Program-made: the position numbers and the translations under genes
NCBI GenBank assembly: GCA_946894095.1
Contig: OX335652.1
Location: 14,593,001-14,657,000, forward strand
Reading direction: 5' to 3'
Length of the DNA: 64,000 nt
From: Incurvaria masculella
Taxonomy: Eukaryota; Arthropoda; Insecta; Lepidoptera; Incurvariidae
Shown here: piece by piece, positions 22,860-33,637 of the stretch
How the letters are laid out: the number at the start of each line of letters is the position of its first letter
How positions within the stretch are numbered: position 1 is the first letter of the stretch
The notes under the pieces: model-generated
The model's database searches: none
What the model was told of the DNA's origin: nothing
Seen by the model: only the letters and a program-made list of their open reading frames with translations

Positions 22860-23040
22860 ACTAGTCCATAGACTTTCAGTCGTATATAGAGTAATCTGTA
22901 AAAAAATCCAAAAAACCAACCATCCAAATTGCGACTTAGACCGGACGTAATCCGCGTATTAAAGTTTGTCCGCCCACTCTGAATATGGTGTTTGTGTTCT
23001 AATAGAGAAGAACACAAGTTTGTGATTATTGTTTAAAACC
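22860..23040 (+). repeat. Interspersed repeat shared with 28,400-28,560
   Basis: CGTAATCCGCGTATTAAAG followed by GCCCACTCTGAA is found inverted near 28,488-28,535, so this is part of a dispersed repeat. In copy B the same site is split by a 913-bp element. Confidence 0.6.
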
Positions 23041-23099
23041 TTTGTACAATGCGATTCAAATAAGAATAGGAAAATATCACCACCATTTTCAATGTCAAA

Positions 23100-23600
23100 C
23101 TGCTAAAGCCCTCACTTCACTTCACAAACTTCAGTACTTTACCGCGGTGTTGCCGCGTACTTTCCCTCGCGAATTCGAGTGAAGTTAGTCACGAGCTCCG
23201 TCCCATTCTTATTTGAATCGCGTTGTAAACCCAAGGCATAATTATAAGGAAACATTATTTTTTATTTAGTTTGGTGATTTGTAAATACAAGCAGTTGAAA
23301 TTGCACGTAATTTTGAACGCGCGCATGAGTTGGGAATAGCACGGTGACGTCATTCTGAAAGTCAGTGATCCCGCAAGCCAGCCCGCAGTGCAAGCACGGA
23401 AATTTTGCAACTTGCAGCTGCGATTGCAATTAGAATACAAACTGTCAGTTTTACGAATTTTTTGTACATTTTGAGCTGTGGAATCGTAGTTTAAGTGAGT
23501 AAAAAGGAGTGATTCCGAGCGTTTCTGAACCGTTCTTGGTCAGCGAAAACGGCTGAGGAGGTAGGTACATGGAACTGGGAACTGTAGTCATGAGATGTTC
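23100..23600 (+). promoter_or_regulatory. Possible host promoter and first exon (weak)
   Basis: A GC-richer stretch with a perfect cAMP-response-type palindrome TGACGTCA (23,345-23,352), an arthropod initiator-like TCAGT near 23,448, and a good splice donor AG-GTAGGT near 23,563. No TATA box and no coding exon follow within the window, so this is only a suggestion. Confidence 0.2.
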
Positions 23601-25709
23601 ACCTGTGAGTCCTCGGTGAGTCACAACGCTTTCGAAGTTATGAAATGACAGCCATTATTCACCCTAGTATTGTCTCGTTCTAATTATTCTAATTTTCGCT
23701 TTCCTGAGTAGATATGCTGTCATTCTGTTAGCAAAAACGCTATTTATTGCTCCTTGCACAGAATGGCTCGGAGCACTTTGCCCGAACGCAGCCACAGTTC
23801 CGGACACATGTAATCATTGGTTATTCTGTGACGCGACAGACAACGTAGGAGAACTAATTCCGCAAGAATGAAGAACATATTTGAATCCATATTTAGTTAC
23901 ATACAAGATCCAATAGAAAACATGTACCTACACTTCATATTACGAATGAAAAGGCTGTATAGCGAGAGGTTTTGCCTTTCCGTATGGATAAAAGTTACAT
24001 AAAAAACCAAGATAATGACAGCCGTCTGAACTGACAGCTCACAGCTCTTTTTCATGTTTTTTTACACAAATAATTTGTTTGTTGTTGTTGGTCTTTTGTG
24101 GATCGGAGACGACGATGCAGCTATTCTGGATCATATGGTCGTGCTATGCTAACCCTTGTTGCCCGAGCTTCTCGGCAGGTAACAAGCTTAAGTGATCGCT
24201 GACCTGGCGGCGGAGATGCCAGGCAGGCGCTGCGCTCTAAAACATCACATTACAGTCCTAGGTCCCTAGTCCTATCATTACATTACTAGGGACTGAGAGC
24301 TCTCGTGACGGCGGTCGTCCTCCAGTAAAGTGTCGGCGCGCGAGCTTCACTGAAGGCCAACGCGAACTCTTCCGCACCGAGGCTGCTCCAACACGAAAGA
24401 TATTTGTTACGGCTGCTTATTGATACTCGACCAACTTTTGAAGATTGCTGGATGGATAGAACAAAATATGGATCTGCTAAGAGCTTAACATTGAAATATT
24501 GTTGTTTTTATTATTCATATTAGTTATTTTTCATATTAATCCATCATATTTATGGATTTGTGTGTTTATCCACTAGTTAAATTGTTGCCAAATGGCAAGC
24601 ATAAACCCTGCATTGTAATGTAATATTTACATGTTTCGATGTGATGTAATGATTGTACACCATAGCAATAACCGGCTCCGGCGGGACCATATCGAAAAGT
24701 TTTTATTATGAAAAGTATTAAGCCTATGTCACTATTCAGCCTATCAACAATCTTTACAAAAAATCACTGTTCCTTTGATACATTGCTACTCTAAAGAGTG
24801 ACAAACCAGCAAACAAGGTGTGTTTGCTGTAATTGATAATATTAGTAGGATTAATCTGATATCTCTAATGTAGTATACATAATAATTTTCCAGCACTAAT
24901 GACTTCAATGTGGTTGAAAAGTAGAAATTTAAATAGTATCATGTTTCTTCTAGTTGAAACCTGGAAATGCAACAAAATTAAAGTGGCTCATTGTACTAGT
25001 TCTCCGTTCTTAAGAAATAGCTGGGTATCGGGGATAGTTTTAGTGGACCTTAAGTAATATTTTGAAGTGGATGAGCTGTGTATTTTTTTTTTGTAATTGA
25101 ATTTGTGCTACCACGTTATAAAGGCCGCTAACTCTATGGAACAAACTGCTTTTAAACCACTCTTATTTATAACAATTCGAGGTTTCGGGCTCGCTCGGAT
25201 CAGTTTTGTTCAATCACCCTTGCGGAGCCTGGTTCAATGTTACCCTGACCCCCGATTAATGCGTTGCATTTTTCTTCTAATCAGATTGGTATTTCCAAAA
25301 ATAGCGCATTTAAAAAATAAACTCTTTAGATTTATTATATCATTAGTACATATATATATTTCAGTGCATCGATAATAAATAATAAAAGCAAAATATCATT
25401 GTTTTATTTCAATGCTTACAATGTTTATTGCAATAAACACATGCTTTTTACAACCTGTTTATAGTTGGCTGCAAACCTTTCAGAGCTGCTAGAGGTTTGC
25501 ATTCGAACATATTTTAAAATGGTTATTTTCACTGAAAAAATGTCCAGGAAAGTATAGAAAGGAGAAGGAACAGCGGAGGGATTAAACCGTACGTCAAGTT
25601 ACTCAGATTTTCCTTTGTACATGTGTTACATTTATTTTTTTAACCTGACATGGATGGCTAATACCACAAAACTACCGTTATGATATTGGCCCAATATACC
25701 ACATTCCCC
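23601..25709. other. Stretch without recognised gene
   Basis: Single-copy, mostly AT-rich. A GC-richer patch at about 24,100-24,400 has no clear frame. I see no TE ends or RNA gene here. Confidence 0.4.
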
Positions 25710-26036
25710 AAGGAATTAGGTGCCATGCCAGGACCTTCCCTTTAAGAGCACGGCTACATTGGACTGGTTGGAGAACACAGTAAATGTTTCATTGCCGCTT
25801 CAATCATCTTTTCATCAAATGCGATGGTACCAAGCCGGGCGGGCTTAAACCCAACCACCTAGTAGGGGAAGGGGACTTACAGTTTTACACGGGTTCCGAA
25901 CCATGGAACAGCTCGAATTCGTGACGAAATGCATTTATCCAACTCAGAATGAGAAAGAAAGTGGGGCATGCTAGGATTTGAACCCAGACCTTTGGTTTGC
26001 TAGGCAAGTCCCGCGCCACTAGGCTACGAGCCGCTC
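25710..26036 (-). mobile_element. tRNA-derived SINE, near complete
   Basis: Read on the minus strand, the head starts at about 26,036 (GAGCGGCTCGTAGCC). It holds an A box TAGCCTAGTGG (26,016-26,026) and a B box GGTTCAAATCC (25,974-25,984) at tRNA spacing. These form the RNA polymerase III promoter. The body follows with CATGGTTCGGAACCCGTG, CCCCTACTAGG and TTGGTACCATCGC. The 3' part contains CAATGTAGCCGTGC, TCTTAAAG and CCTGGCATGGCACC. The 3' end is uncertain. Fragments of the same body or tail occur at 12,901, 21,836, 34,610, 55,734 and 61,845. The 3' part resembles the satellite monomer. Confidence 0.75.
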
Positions 26037-26486
26037 ATTCTTATGTAATTCGAATGCTCAGTTAGGAGTAAATCACGGCCTCGTCCTTTTTACATGGTGT
26101 ATTATTAGGTATACCTAAGTACATTTAACCACTCTCATAACTAATTTAGTTCGTCAAATCATGGAGACAAGTGTTTCGTGAATGCTGGCATCCCAACTTT
26201 TTTGGTAGAATCTGTAACAACCATATTAATACTCATGTTAATACCATAGAATAAGTTAATGTTAATACAGTGCATGGATGGCTCCATTATCCTTCATTAG
26301 ATACCTAATTCAGTAAGTATTAATCTGAGCGGGATAGACCTCACCACAAAAACACTTTGAATGAATTAGTTTGTACCAAAAATCACATTTCTATTAAACT
26401 AGAATATTAATCCAATTAATCCAGGTGCACAGCCTAGGCCTTTAACCCATGCTCAGGCGCTATGGGGTGCTTTTCATGGTTTAATG
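26037..26486. other. Stretch without recognised gene
   Basis: AT-rich single-copy DNA; no element ends or frames recognised. Confidence 0.4.
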
Positions 26487-26764
26487 CAGTTCTTAACCTG
26501 GGGTCCATGGATCCCTTGGGGGTCCGTGGCATCACTGCTGGAGGTCTGTGGCATCTGAGCTGAGGGTGCATGTTTCATATGATGAAAATAAATACTGGTG
26601 TGATCAAAATTTTTTTTACGTATATTTCCTTTTTCAATGTTAATAAATAAAACATTTTTTTTTTCAAAATGCCTTGTTTTCTTTACCTTTGAGTGAGTTG
26701 GAAGGGGTTCGTAACAATTTTTTAATTCCGCAAGGGGTCCATGACTACAAAAAGGTTAAGAACA
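26487..26764. mobile_element. hAT-like MITE
   Basis: The left end CAGTTCTTAACCTGGGGTCC is answered at the right by GGGGTCCATGAC then AGGTTAAGAAC. Ends of the form CAGT-TTCT-AACC with GGTCCATGG are typical of hAT elements. The 8-bp flanks do not match, so the exact ends are uncertain. A TTA microsatellite (26,764-26,781) abuts it. Confidence 0.5.
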
Positions 26765-26781
26765 TTATTATTATTATTATG
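26764..26781. repeat. (TTA)n microsatellite
   Basis: Six units of ATT/TTA at the right edge of the hAT-like element. Confidence 0.9.
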
Positions 26782-28399
26782 GCATTGTTCAGACAATGCG
26801 GTCACACTCGGTTCTGATGGTGCACAGCCCAAATATCAGAAAGGATAGAGAGAAATGGTTAACATCACTGACGTTGCACAATTACCAAAACTTCTAATAG
26901 CTGTTATCAGGCAAAGAAAGAAAAAACCAAAATATATGTTACCGACAATGTGTATCTGGTATTTTATAGAATACCTAAGCATTATATACAATGCCTAAAA
27001 CATTCAGGTAATGTTTGAAATAACACATTACCTAGGCATGATATACAATACCAAATGCACGCCAGGAAATGTGTATATTAGATGAGGGCAAGGAAGGTAA
27101 TAACTTGCGGGGCGGGGCAGTGAACGCGTTGGTAGTTACCTAAACAAAACGAATTTATAGGTAGATAGCTAGCATTTTTGTTTTAAGTTAGGTTAGATAC
27201 TTTACTAATTTATAACATCTAAGGGAGTCTGAGGTTGTTGCCTGACACCGTATTGCATGCATTGGCGGTGGTTCCATAGGTATTCTATACAATCCCTAGG
27301 CTTTTTGCACAATACCTAGGTAAAGTATGGGTGTTAATGGAGGGATGGTCCAAACGTTCTTTATTTATTTCATTAACTAGATATTGTATAGAAATCCTGG
27401 CAGGAGTATACACATTGCCTTACAACATATACACAAAGTTCTACATTTGTAAGCAATTTGATGTTGGATTCCAAGCTTGAGCATGGGTTTAGCAGAAAAG
27501 ATTCATTGTGAACCGATTTTTTGGTAAGCGAAATCGAACCAGGAAGGTGCACAGAACTGTCATTAGCCAAAATACAATTTATTGCTCTTTGCTACCTTCG
27601 TGCTTACCAAGCAGGCAGCCCAAACACTAGCTAAATATCAGTTTTCCTTGAGCTGGCCGATATGGAAATAAAAATTGCTGTGCTCATATTTAACTTTACA
27701 TTAAATAGGGTTTCCTAGTAATCACCTTCCTAGCGACTAACTGGATGGACAGTGAGAGGGTGATTAGTTCATTTCGGAATTTTGAATGATGAAAACTGAA
27801 ATGCGGGCCTGACATGAAACTGTTAGGTTATGTTTCATTTACAGAGAATGCGTCTTCTATAAATAAGACTATTCAAGGCAATATTTTTAAATGGCTATGA
27901 AACCAACACATTTGACTTTAAGTATGGAGAAAGTAAGCGTAAAGAAAAACATTTAATATAGAGTTTAATGTGGGATCTGAACCATGAACGATGAATACCG
28001 TAAGCATAAATGCGGGTCCACGGTATTATTTTTATGTGGCGGAACCCACACAGTACCATTATTTTATTTGTTCCCGCTCCTGCGTGATGAGTGGGACGGA
28101 GTTTTTATTTGTATTTTAAGTACCAATCTACACTTAAAACTGTTTTATATTCCGGGCAGTTATTAAATTAAATCAAGTCTTTGGTAACAATGAACTAGAA
28201 AGTAGGTTTTCAAATGCCTAGCAGTTGGTGTTCAGACCAGTGAGTGGGTATGTAGTCAAACTGCTAGGCACTTGAGATCACCTGAGGTTTGAAATACAGC
28301 AATGCTAAAATGATTTCCGGGTTTGAGATCAATAAGTTTCAATGTTTCACACTCAATCTGAAGCTACGATAAGAACGTAACTATAGGTATTTATAATAA
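26782..28399. other. Stretch without recognised gene
   Basis: AT-rich. ATACCTA-type motifs occur in both orientations at 26,960-27,060 and 27,270-27,330 (TAGAATACCTA against its inverse), perhaps an old MITE. Nothing else is recognised. Confidence 0.35.
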
Positions 28400-28600
28400 A
28401 TAAAACTCATACCTTTTTGCTTTGGAGATGTTATCGCTTTTAGTTAAACCTGAAGCCCTGAGGAAAATAATTGGCTGTGAAACAGCAGCGTTCAGAGTGG
28501 GCAGCCTACCTTTAATACGCGGATTATGTCCGTATACTATCGCATTTTTTATGGTTAGTCCGGTGATAGGACGCGTATTCAAGTTTAACCGTTCACTCAT
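28400..28600 (-). repeat. Interspersed repeat, inverted relative of 22,860-23,040
   Basis: CTTTAATACGCGGATTATG and TTCAGAGTGGGC are the reverse complement of the segment near 22,940-22,985, with some changes. Confidence 0.6.
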
Positions 28601-28965
28601 GACTGATAAAGAAAAAAGGATTGCTAACAGGGATATTTCCGACGTTTTCTAAATAATGCACTTGACAAACAATCTCAAGATGTAAACAACAACCGCTAAG
28701 TTCTTTATATTCTTTGATGGTTGCTTTGTTTCGGCTGTCAAATGAAGGGCATTCAAAACGTGTCAATAATTATGCAACATTGAATAAGATCGTCGCAGCA
28801 ATTTCGGTCTTGTTACTATGCTTAATAAGGAACTCTTTCACTTATGGTTTCATTCATACCACTATGGGCTATTCGCACAATACTCTGACAGAATAATATC
28901 GCGCTCACAAAATTGAGACGGTCGAAAAGTCGCGTGCGAGTATAATCTTTAAATCTATATGAATA

Positions 28966-29522
28966 AGGGCGCTTATCGTATGAAATATTTTTGCATTATA
29001 TGATATGCATGGTTTTCTTTTTTTGTTAAATAAAGATCATAACATTATACGTTGTGACTATTATACGTTATGCATGGAGAAATAAGTAATTTAATTTTTT
29101 GGACTTCTTCATGCACTACGTATAAGATTATACGTTCTGCCGATTATACGTTGTGCATGGTTTTAAAATTTTGTTAAAATATGACATTATACGATCTGCA
29201 TATTATACGTTATGCCGTTCCCCCGTCGTATTCACTACGTATAATATTCACAACGTATAATCTTATTTTTTTCCAAAAAATTAAAACCATGCATAACGTA
29301 TAATAGTCACAACGTATAATGTTATACGTTGTGCATGAATAAAGTTTAAAAATAAAATCAACTCTTTGCATCATGCAGAACGTATAATAGTCACAACGTA
29401 TAATGTTGCATCATGCATAACGTATAATAGTCACAACGTATAATATTCCTAACATGAATTCACAAAAAAAGAAAACCATGCAGAACGTATAATGTGCCAA
29501 GAAGCACTGCATAAAGCGCCCT
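28966..29522. mobile_element. 557-bp inverted motif array (foldback MITE)
   Basis: The ends AGGGCGCTTATCG and its inverse TAAAGCGCCCT (29,512-29,522) are flanked by AATA on both sides (28,962-28,965 and 29,523-29,526). The inside is filled with about 16 copies of a motif close to ATTATACGTTRTGCATGG. They are mainly plus-oriented on the left half and minus-oriented (CGTATAAT) on the right half, turning over near 29,220. No coding potential. I do not know this family. Confidence 0.75.
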
Positions 29523-29891
29523 AATAACGATACATTTAAGGCTGAAATTGCTACGAATCGACATTTGTCAAAGAGTAACAATTGACTACAATTTCGAAAG
29601 GCCACCTTACTGTGATGATTTTAAGTCTGTAATTGCCTCAAATAAATTTATTTATTCTCAAAACGTTTGGACAACTGCATTTCAGCATGTCGTAGTCCAC
29701 TTCATAATATGGAACATTATTGTTACGGTAACTATGTTGCTGATATTATTTTAATGCATGAAGTATGTATGTATGTATGTACCTACGAAAAGAATTTCCA
29801 CAATTCCATCTACCGCTATCTAGCCGAGAGGCAGGCAGCCTAGTGAGCCTAGTGTGCGTGCGTAACACAGGCTGTGATGTCTGGTGACTAA
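29523..29891. other. Stretch without recognised gene
   Basis: Contains a 68-codon frame (29,548-29,754) with no domain and a (GTAT)n run at 29,763-29,780. Confidence 0.4.
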
Positions 29892-30044
29892 GCCCCGGTT
29901 ACACGAAGAGACGGCCGATTCAATCAATGTTCAAACACGTCACTTTTAGTGATCCGCATAGAGTTCCTTCCATACTGTCCACACAAAGTGACGTGTCTGA
30001 TCATACTTTGACGTTTATTTTTTATTCTTTCGTGCACTAGGCCC
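29892..30044. mobile_element. Short MITE, PIF/Harbinger-like
   Basis: The left end GCCCCGGTTACACGA and the right end TCGTGCACTAGGCCC are imperfect inverted repeats. TAA stands on both sides (29,889-29,891 and 30,045-30,047), the usual Harbinger 3-bp target; CTAAG also fits as a 5-bp duplication. Internal CACGTCAC and GTGACGTG extend the pairing. Confidence 0.5.
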
Positions 30045-30787
30045 TAAGACTATAGGCTCGATGCGAGACATTTCTTATAAATTAATCTATTTCAGATTTT
30101 TAAAGCAGTGTTGCCAGGTATTCCTTTTTACCGAACTATTCGGCATTTCAGCCTGATGTTTGCGGTTTATTATAAAAAAATACAGATCGAGTGGTTTAAG
30201 GTAACAAACGTGTCAAATGCAACTAATAATTTTCGTGTACCAAATACCTTAACCAGGCAAAGTGCGGATTTTTTCCAATTTAATGCGGCTACCGTCGGCA
30301 CCCATGTAAAACCGTTTGTCCCTTTCACAAGTAAACGCATTTTTTTATTGAAAATGCGGATTAAAACTACTAAGGCCTTTTGTTCTACTTAAGCCCTATC
30401 TAGCCTGATTTTATGACCTCCAGCTACCTGAAATCCGAAGGTTAACTTTCGGTTACATTGCGTATTTACATGGTGTACCTGAAAGATAACTTTGGTATTT
30501 TTATAGCTGGAAGTGTTGCAAACGGGCATTAATGAACAGATTTGACTAATCGGTTGCACGCCAAAAGGTTAACTCTTGATATGGCATCTAAATACCTTCG
30601 GAAATGCTACATATACTCCACTGGAAGTGGTTCAATACTTACAAGCAGTTGTATCTGGAAATCATGTGAAGACAGCCTCCGCTGGAACGTATCTCGATCT
30701 TTCGTCCTAGTTCGGCGAAATTTCAGGATAACCATTACTCAATTAACCTTTCATTTGATCTTTGGATTTATACAGGTACGTATATTT
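30045..30787. other. Stretch with unassigned small frames
   Basis: Open frames at 30,108-30,392 (94 codons) and 30,542-30,793 (83 codons) have no recognisable domain. The second contains a donor-like CAG-GTACGT near 30,774, but no partner exon can be proposed. Confidence 0.35.
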
Positions 30788-30795
30788 ATTTAAAT

Positions 30796-30988
30796 GGGGA
30801 CGCATCATTAAGTCCAAAAAGCACAAGGTCAAAAACCCACACCGTCCAAAAAACTTACGAATACGGATATTTTTAATTGGGTTAGGTTAGATTATATGCA
30901 TTTTATAATACACACGAAAAATATATATGTACTTTTGGACGTTCTGGGTTTTGGACCTTATGCTTTTTGGACTTCATGAAGGCGACAC
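30796..30988. mobile_element. hAT-type MITE with 8-bp duplication, copy 1
   Basis: 193 bp, with ends GGGGACGC and GGCGACAC and an inverted repeat of about 45 bp including AAGTCCAAAAAGCACAAGGT. The flanks are a perfect 8-bp target duplication ATTTAAAT (30,788-30,795 and 30,989-30,996), the hAT length. The centre contains GGGTTAGGTTAG (30,880-30,891). Confidence 0.85.
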
Positions 30989-31060
30989 ATTTAAATGATA
31001 TATTTTTTTATAATTTCAATATTTTATTGAACATAAGAATCTGTATGTATTTTTTACTGT

Positions 31061-31569
31061 ACAGGTTAATTTTACAAGTGTGTCGTCATAGCCAAATCTG
31101 AAACTAGAAGAAATAGCGAAAACACTTTAAGGAGGCACGAGGCCGATTTTGATAAAACCTATAATTTCATTTTTAGATTCTTGAAATCACATTTTTTCTA
31201 CCCGGAAAAAATGCAGCCTTAGCCTATAGTGTCGCCTATAAGGAATAAATTCCGTGAAGTAATCTTATAAGTACGGCAAAGTGAATGAAAGTGTTGACTT
31301 TTAATTAACTGATTACACACACACTCACATACACTCTTACCTTTGTACACCCACACACCCACGCCTATTACATAACATAGTGCTTTGCTACCGTCTGCTA
31401 AGTTCAACGGAACGTTGTGCAGAATCGTATTCTTTTGCAGGATGTAGGAAATTTAATAATACAGTTATAGTTTTTATCAAAATCGGCCTAGTTACTACTT
31501 TCAGTATTTTTCGTTATTTCTTATAGTTTTGGATTTGGCCATGAAAGCACACTTGAAAAATTCACCTGT
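31061..31569. mobile_element. Long-TIR MITE
   Basis: Arms of about 110 bp pair from ACAGGTTAATTTT (31,061) inward through GCCAAATC, AAGAAATA and GGCCGATTTTGATAAAA, answered at 31,460-31,569. The centre holds a CA-rich stretch (31,314-31,360). The target duplication is not resolved. Confidence 0.65.
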
Positions 31570-32189
31570 ATAATATCAATATGGTAAAATATAAAAAAAA
31601 AACAATTAGGTATAAGAATAAAAACAAACAAAAATTGAGAAATTAATCATATTTTGTTATCTGAGATATTGCCATAAAAGATCATTCATACAATAATCGA
31701 AATTATTTTTAGAGAAATAGATGTTCCTCGTAATCTAAATTAAATAAATACATGACAGAAAAAAAACAACAGGACAATTTTGGAAAGAGACAACCTTTTT
31801 TTAGAAACATTTCTATAATTATATAACAAATAAGTTTATTTACTAATTTTGATAAAATATAAGTATTATAGTTTTTGACAGGAATTTTGGATGCAAAGCA
31901 AATACATGTTCTGTATTGCCCTCCTTATTAAAAAGGAGGCACATATGTAGTTACCGACTTTTGAATAAGGAGGGCAGTGTAGGTACAGTAGGAGACAGAT
32001 CAAAGTGTACATTTACACGCAAAGTATACATTCAAACCTTATCAAATATTACGAGCATAAAGAAACATCGTACAATTCAGACAACATTCAACTGGAAGTG
32101 GATTTGACTGTCTCCTACTACAAATTGTTTAGATTCTAAATTGTTCCTCAATATAATATATTTCTACTTAAACCCAATAAACCCAAATT
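31570..32189. other. AT-rich stretch with small hairpins
   Basis: GCCCTCCTTATT (about 31,918) pairs with AATAAGGAGGGC (about 31,964). GTAGGAGACAG (about 31,987) pairs with CTGTCTCCTAC (about 32,109). These are possibly remnants of small MITEs. No gene. Confidence 0.4.
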
Positions 32190-32540
32190 AAGGTGGGCAC
32201 GTAAGCATTAGGAAATTCAAACGGTAGTTTACTAATCATTAGAAAACCACTGTTTAATTTTACTTGATATTTGGTATCGAATATCAGATAACAAAAATCT
32301 GTGTTGGCATGTTAATTTTTTTCGATAAATGTATTCTACAAACCACAGAGAAAACAAGATGTCTATGTAGATTTTCTTTTCACTTCTATGGTTGACTTTT
32401 CAAAATAACAAAACTGAGCAGACACAGATCTTTGTTGCCTGATATAAGTTATAAAATATCAATGAAATTGGCAAATCGGTTTTAGAATATTAAGTCACCT
32501 ACGTTTGTATTAGCAGCATAGCTTACGGCTCGCCGTAGCA
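32190..32540. mobile_element. Diverged relative of the MITE at 21,373
   Basis: GGTAGTTTACTAATCATTAG at the left and CACCTACGTTTGTATTAGC with CATAGCTTACGG at the right match the 21,373-21,735 family with many changes. Confidence 0.6.
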
Positions 32541-32725
32541 AACAAAAACAGGTATTTGAATGACTCCTAAATGGAAGAACAATATTTTAATTTTAAAATA
32601 TTATCATTGATTTTATTGTGTGTAAGAGAAATAAAAATGTAATAGTAAACTAATGGAAGCCACTGCGGTGCTTGCATGGAAATATTGACCTTAGGTCATA
32701 ATTGGTAATAAGGGATTACACTTTT

Positions 32726-32797
32726 ATTTGCATGGGTCGGATGTGCATTTTGACCTGGGCCACCCCATGTCAAAATGCACATCCGACCCATGCAAAT
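32726..32797. repeat. Perfect hairpin, 29-bp stem and 14-nt loop
   Basis: Bases 32,726-32,754 are the exact reverse complement of 32,769-32,797, separated by 14 bases. Both arms end with the octamer ATTTGCAT (or its complement), a known POU-protein site. No mismatch in 29 bp means a recent origin or conservation. Role unknown. Confidence 0.9.
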
Positions 32798-32999
32798 ATT
32801 CTTGGTTACAACATACAAAAATGAATGGACTTTGAGGCATATATTGATAAGGAATGGTATGTTGGTTTTTGAAAAGCATTAGGAAGTTTTACAACCATGA
32901 ATAGTGCTATAAACAAGAAAATCGTAAAAGAGCCAACGTAGTGTCTCTGTTTCAGATGAGGTAAAAATGCTTTTGTATGTTGGGCTGTTAAGAACGGGC

Positions 33000-33357
33000 T
33001 GTTAAGAACGGCCGGTTTGAAAACCGCTATTCCAATTGAATTGATATTTAATATCTAATATCAGGCAACAAATATCTGTGTCTGCACGCATTAGTTTTTT
33101 TGAAAAATTCAAACCGATTGAAATGAAACCAAAAAGAAAATGTTCATACGAATTTAGTTTTATCTGTGGTTTGACCCAGAATACATTTACCGGGAAAACA
33201 AAGACATGCAAAATTTTTTAAAATGTCAAATGTTCAAAAAGACAGACTCGCGAGTCAGAGAGCGAGTCAGAGAGCCATTAGTTTTATAATGAATTCGTGG
33301 CTTAAAATAGGCCTGTACACATCAGAGACTACAAACGTAGTTAACTAATCATAAATC
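33000..33357. mobile_element. Broken MITE of the 21,373 family, left part
   Basis: TTAAGAACGGCCGGTTTGAA, AAACCGCTATTCCAATT and ATCAGGCAACAAATATCTG match the left arm of the 21,373 MITE. A tandem CTGTTAAGAACGG precedes it. ACAAACGTAGTTAACTAATC appears at 33,331, where it is cut by the nested element. Confidence 0.6.
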
Positions 33358-33637
33358 TTCTTAAGCGGGGCTTACGCGAACAATTTTGAAGAAAGATACC
33401 TTTTGAAAAACCTGTCGATGTGATCAGTGTTGTGTGTAGGGACATCCCTAGCAATTACTTAAATATAAATGTGAGGGTAGTTGGTGAAACTGCACGAACT
33501 ACTCGGTGGCGAAGGCGAGCTGCTTCAGTTCTCCCGTGACCACGATTGGATGCAACTCCTTTCGAAACGTCGGGTTTAAGAAAGGTATTTAAAAGTTATC
33601 TTTCTTCAAAATTGTTCGCGTAAGCCCCGCTTAAGAA
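33358..33637. mobile_element. Nested MITE, ends TTCTTAAGCGGGGC
   Basis: 280 bp with ~45-bp inverted repeats starting TTCTTAAGCGGGGCTTACGC, almost perfect between 33,358-33,405 and 33,590-33,637. It lies inside MITE sequence of the 21,373 family (GTAGTTAACTAATCAT on both sides). Target duplication not clear. Confidence 0.75.

Larger units (their letters stand above)
7481..23076 (+). repeat. Duplicated block, copy A
   Basis: This block is repeated in the same orientation at 50,631-64,000. The offset falls stepwise from about 43,156 to 40,005 through a few discrete insertions and deletions, and then rises to about 40,924 at the far right. Between those steps the copies are almost identical, with roughly one or two substitutions per 100 bases by eye. 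The right boundary is unknown because copy B reaches the window end. The satellite lies immediately to the left of both copies, so it probably belongs to the duplicated unit. Confidence 0.9.

Noticed and set aside
25961..26036. Functional tRNA gene
   Set aside because: A and B boxes are good, but the stems are poor and the sequence runs on into a repeated body found elsewhere; it is a SINE head.
30542..30793. Host exon ending at a CAG-GTACGT donor
   Set aside because: No domain, no partner exon, and a MITE follows directly.
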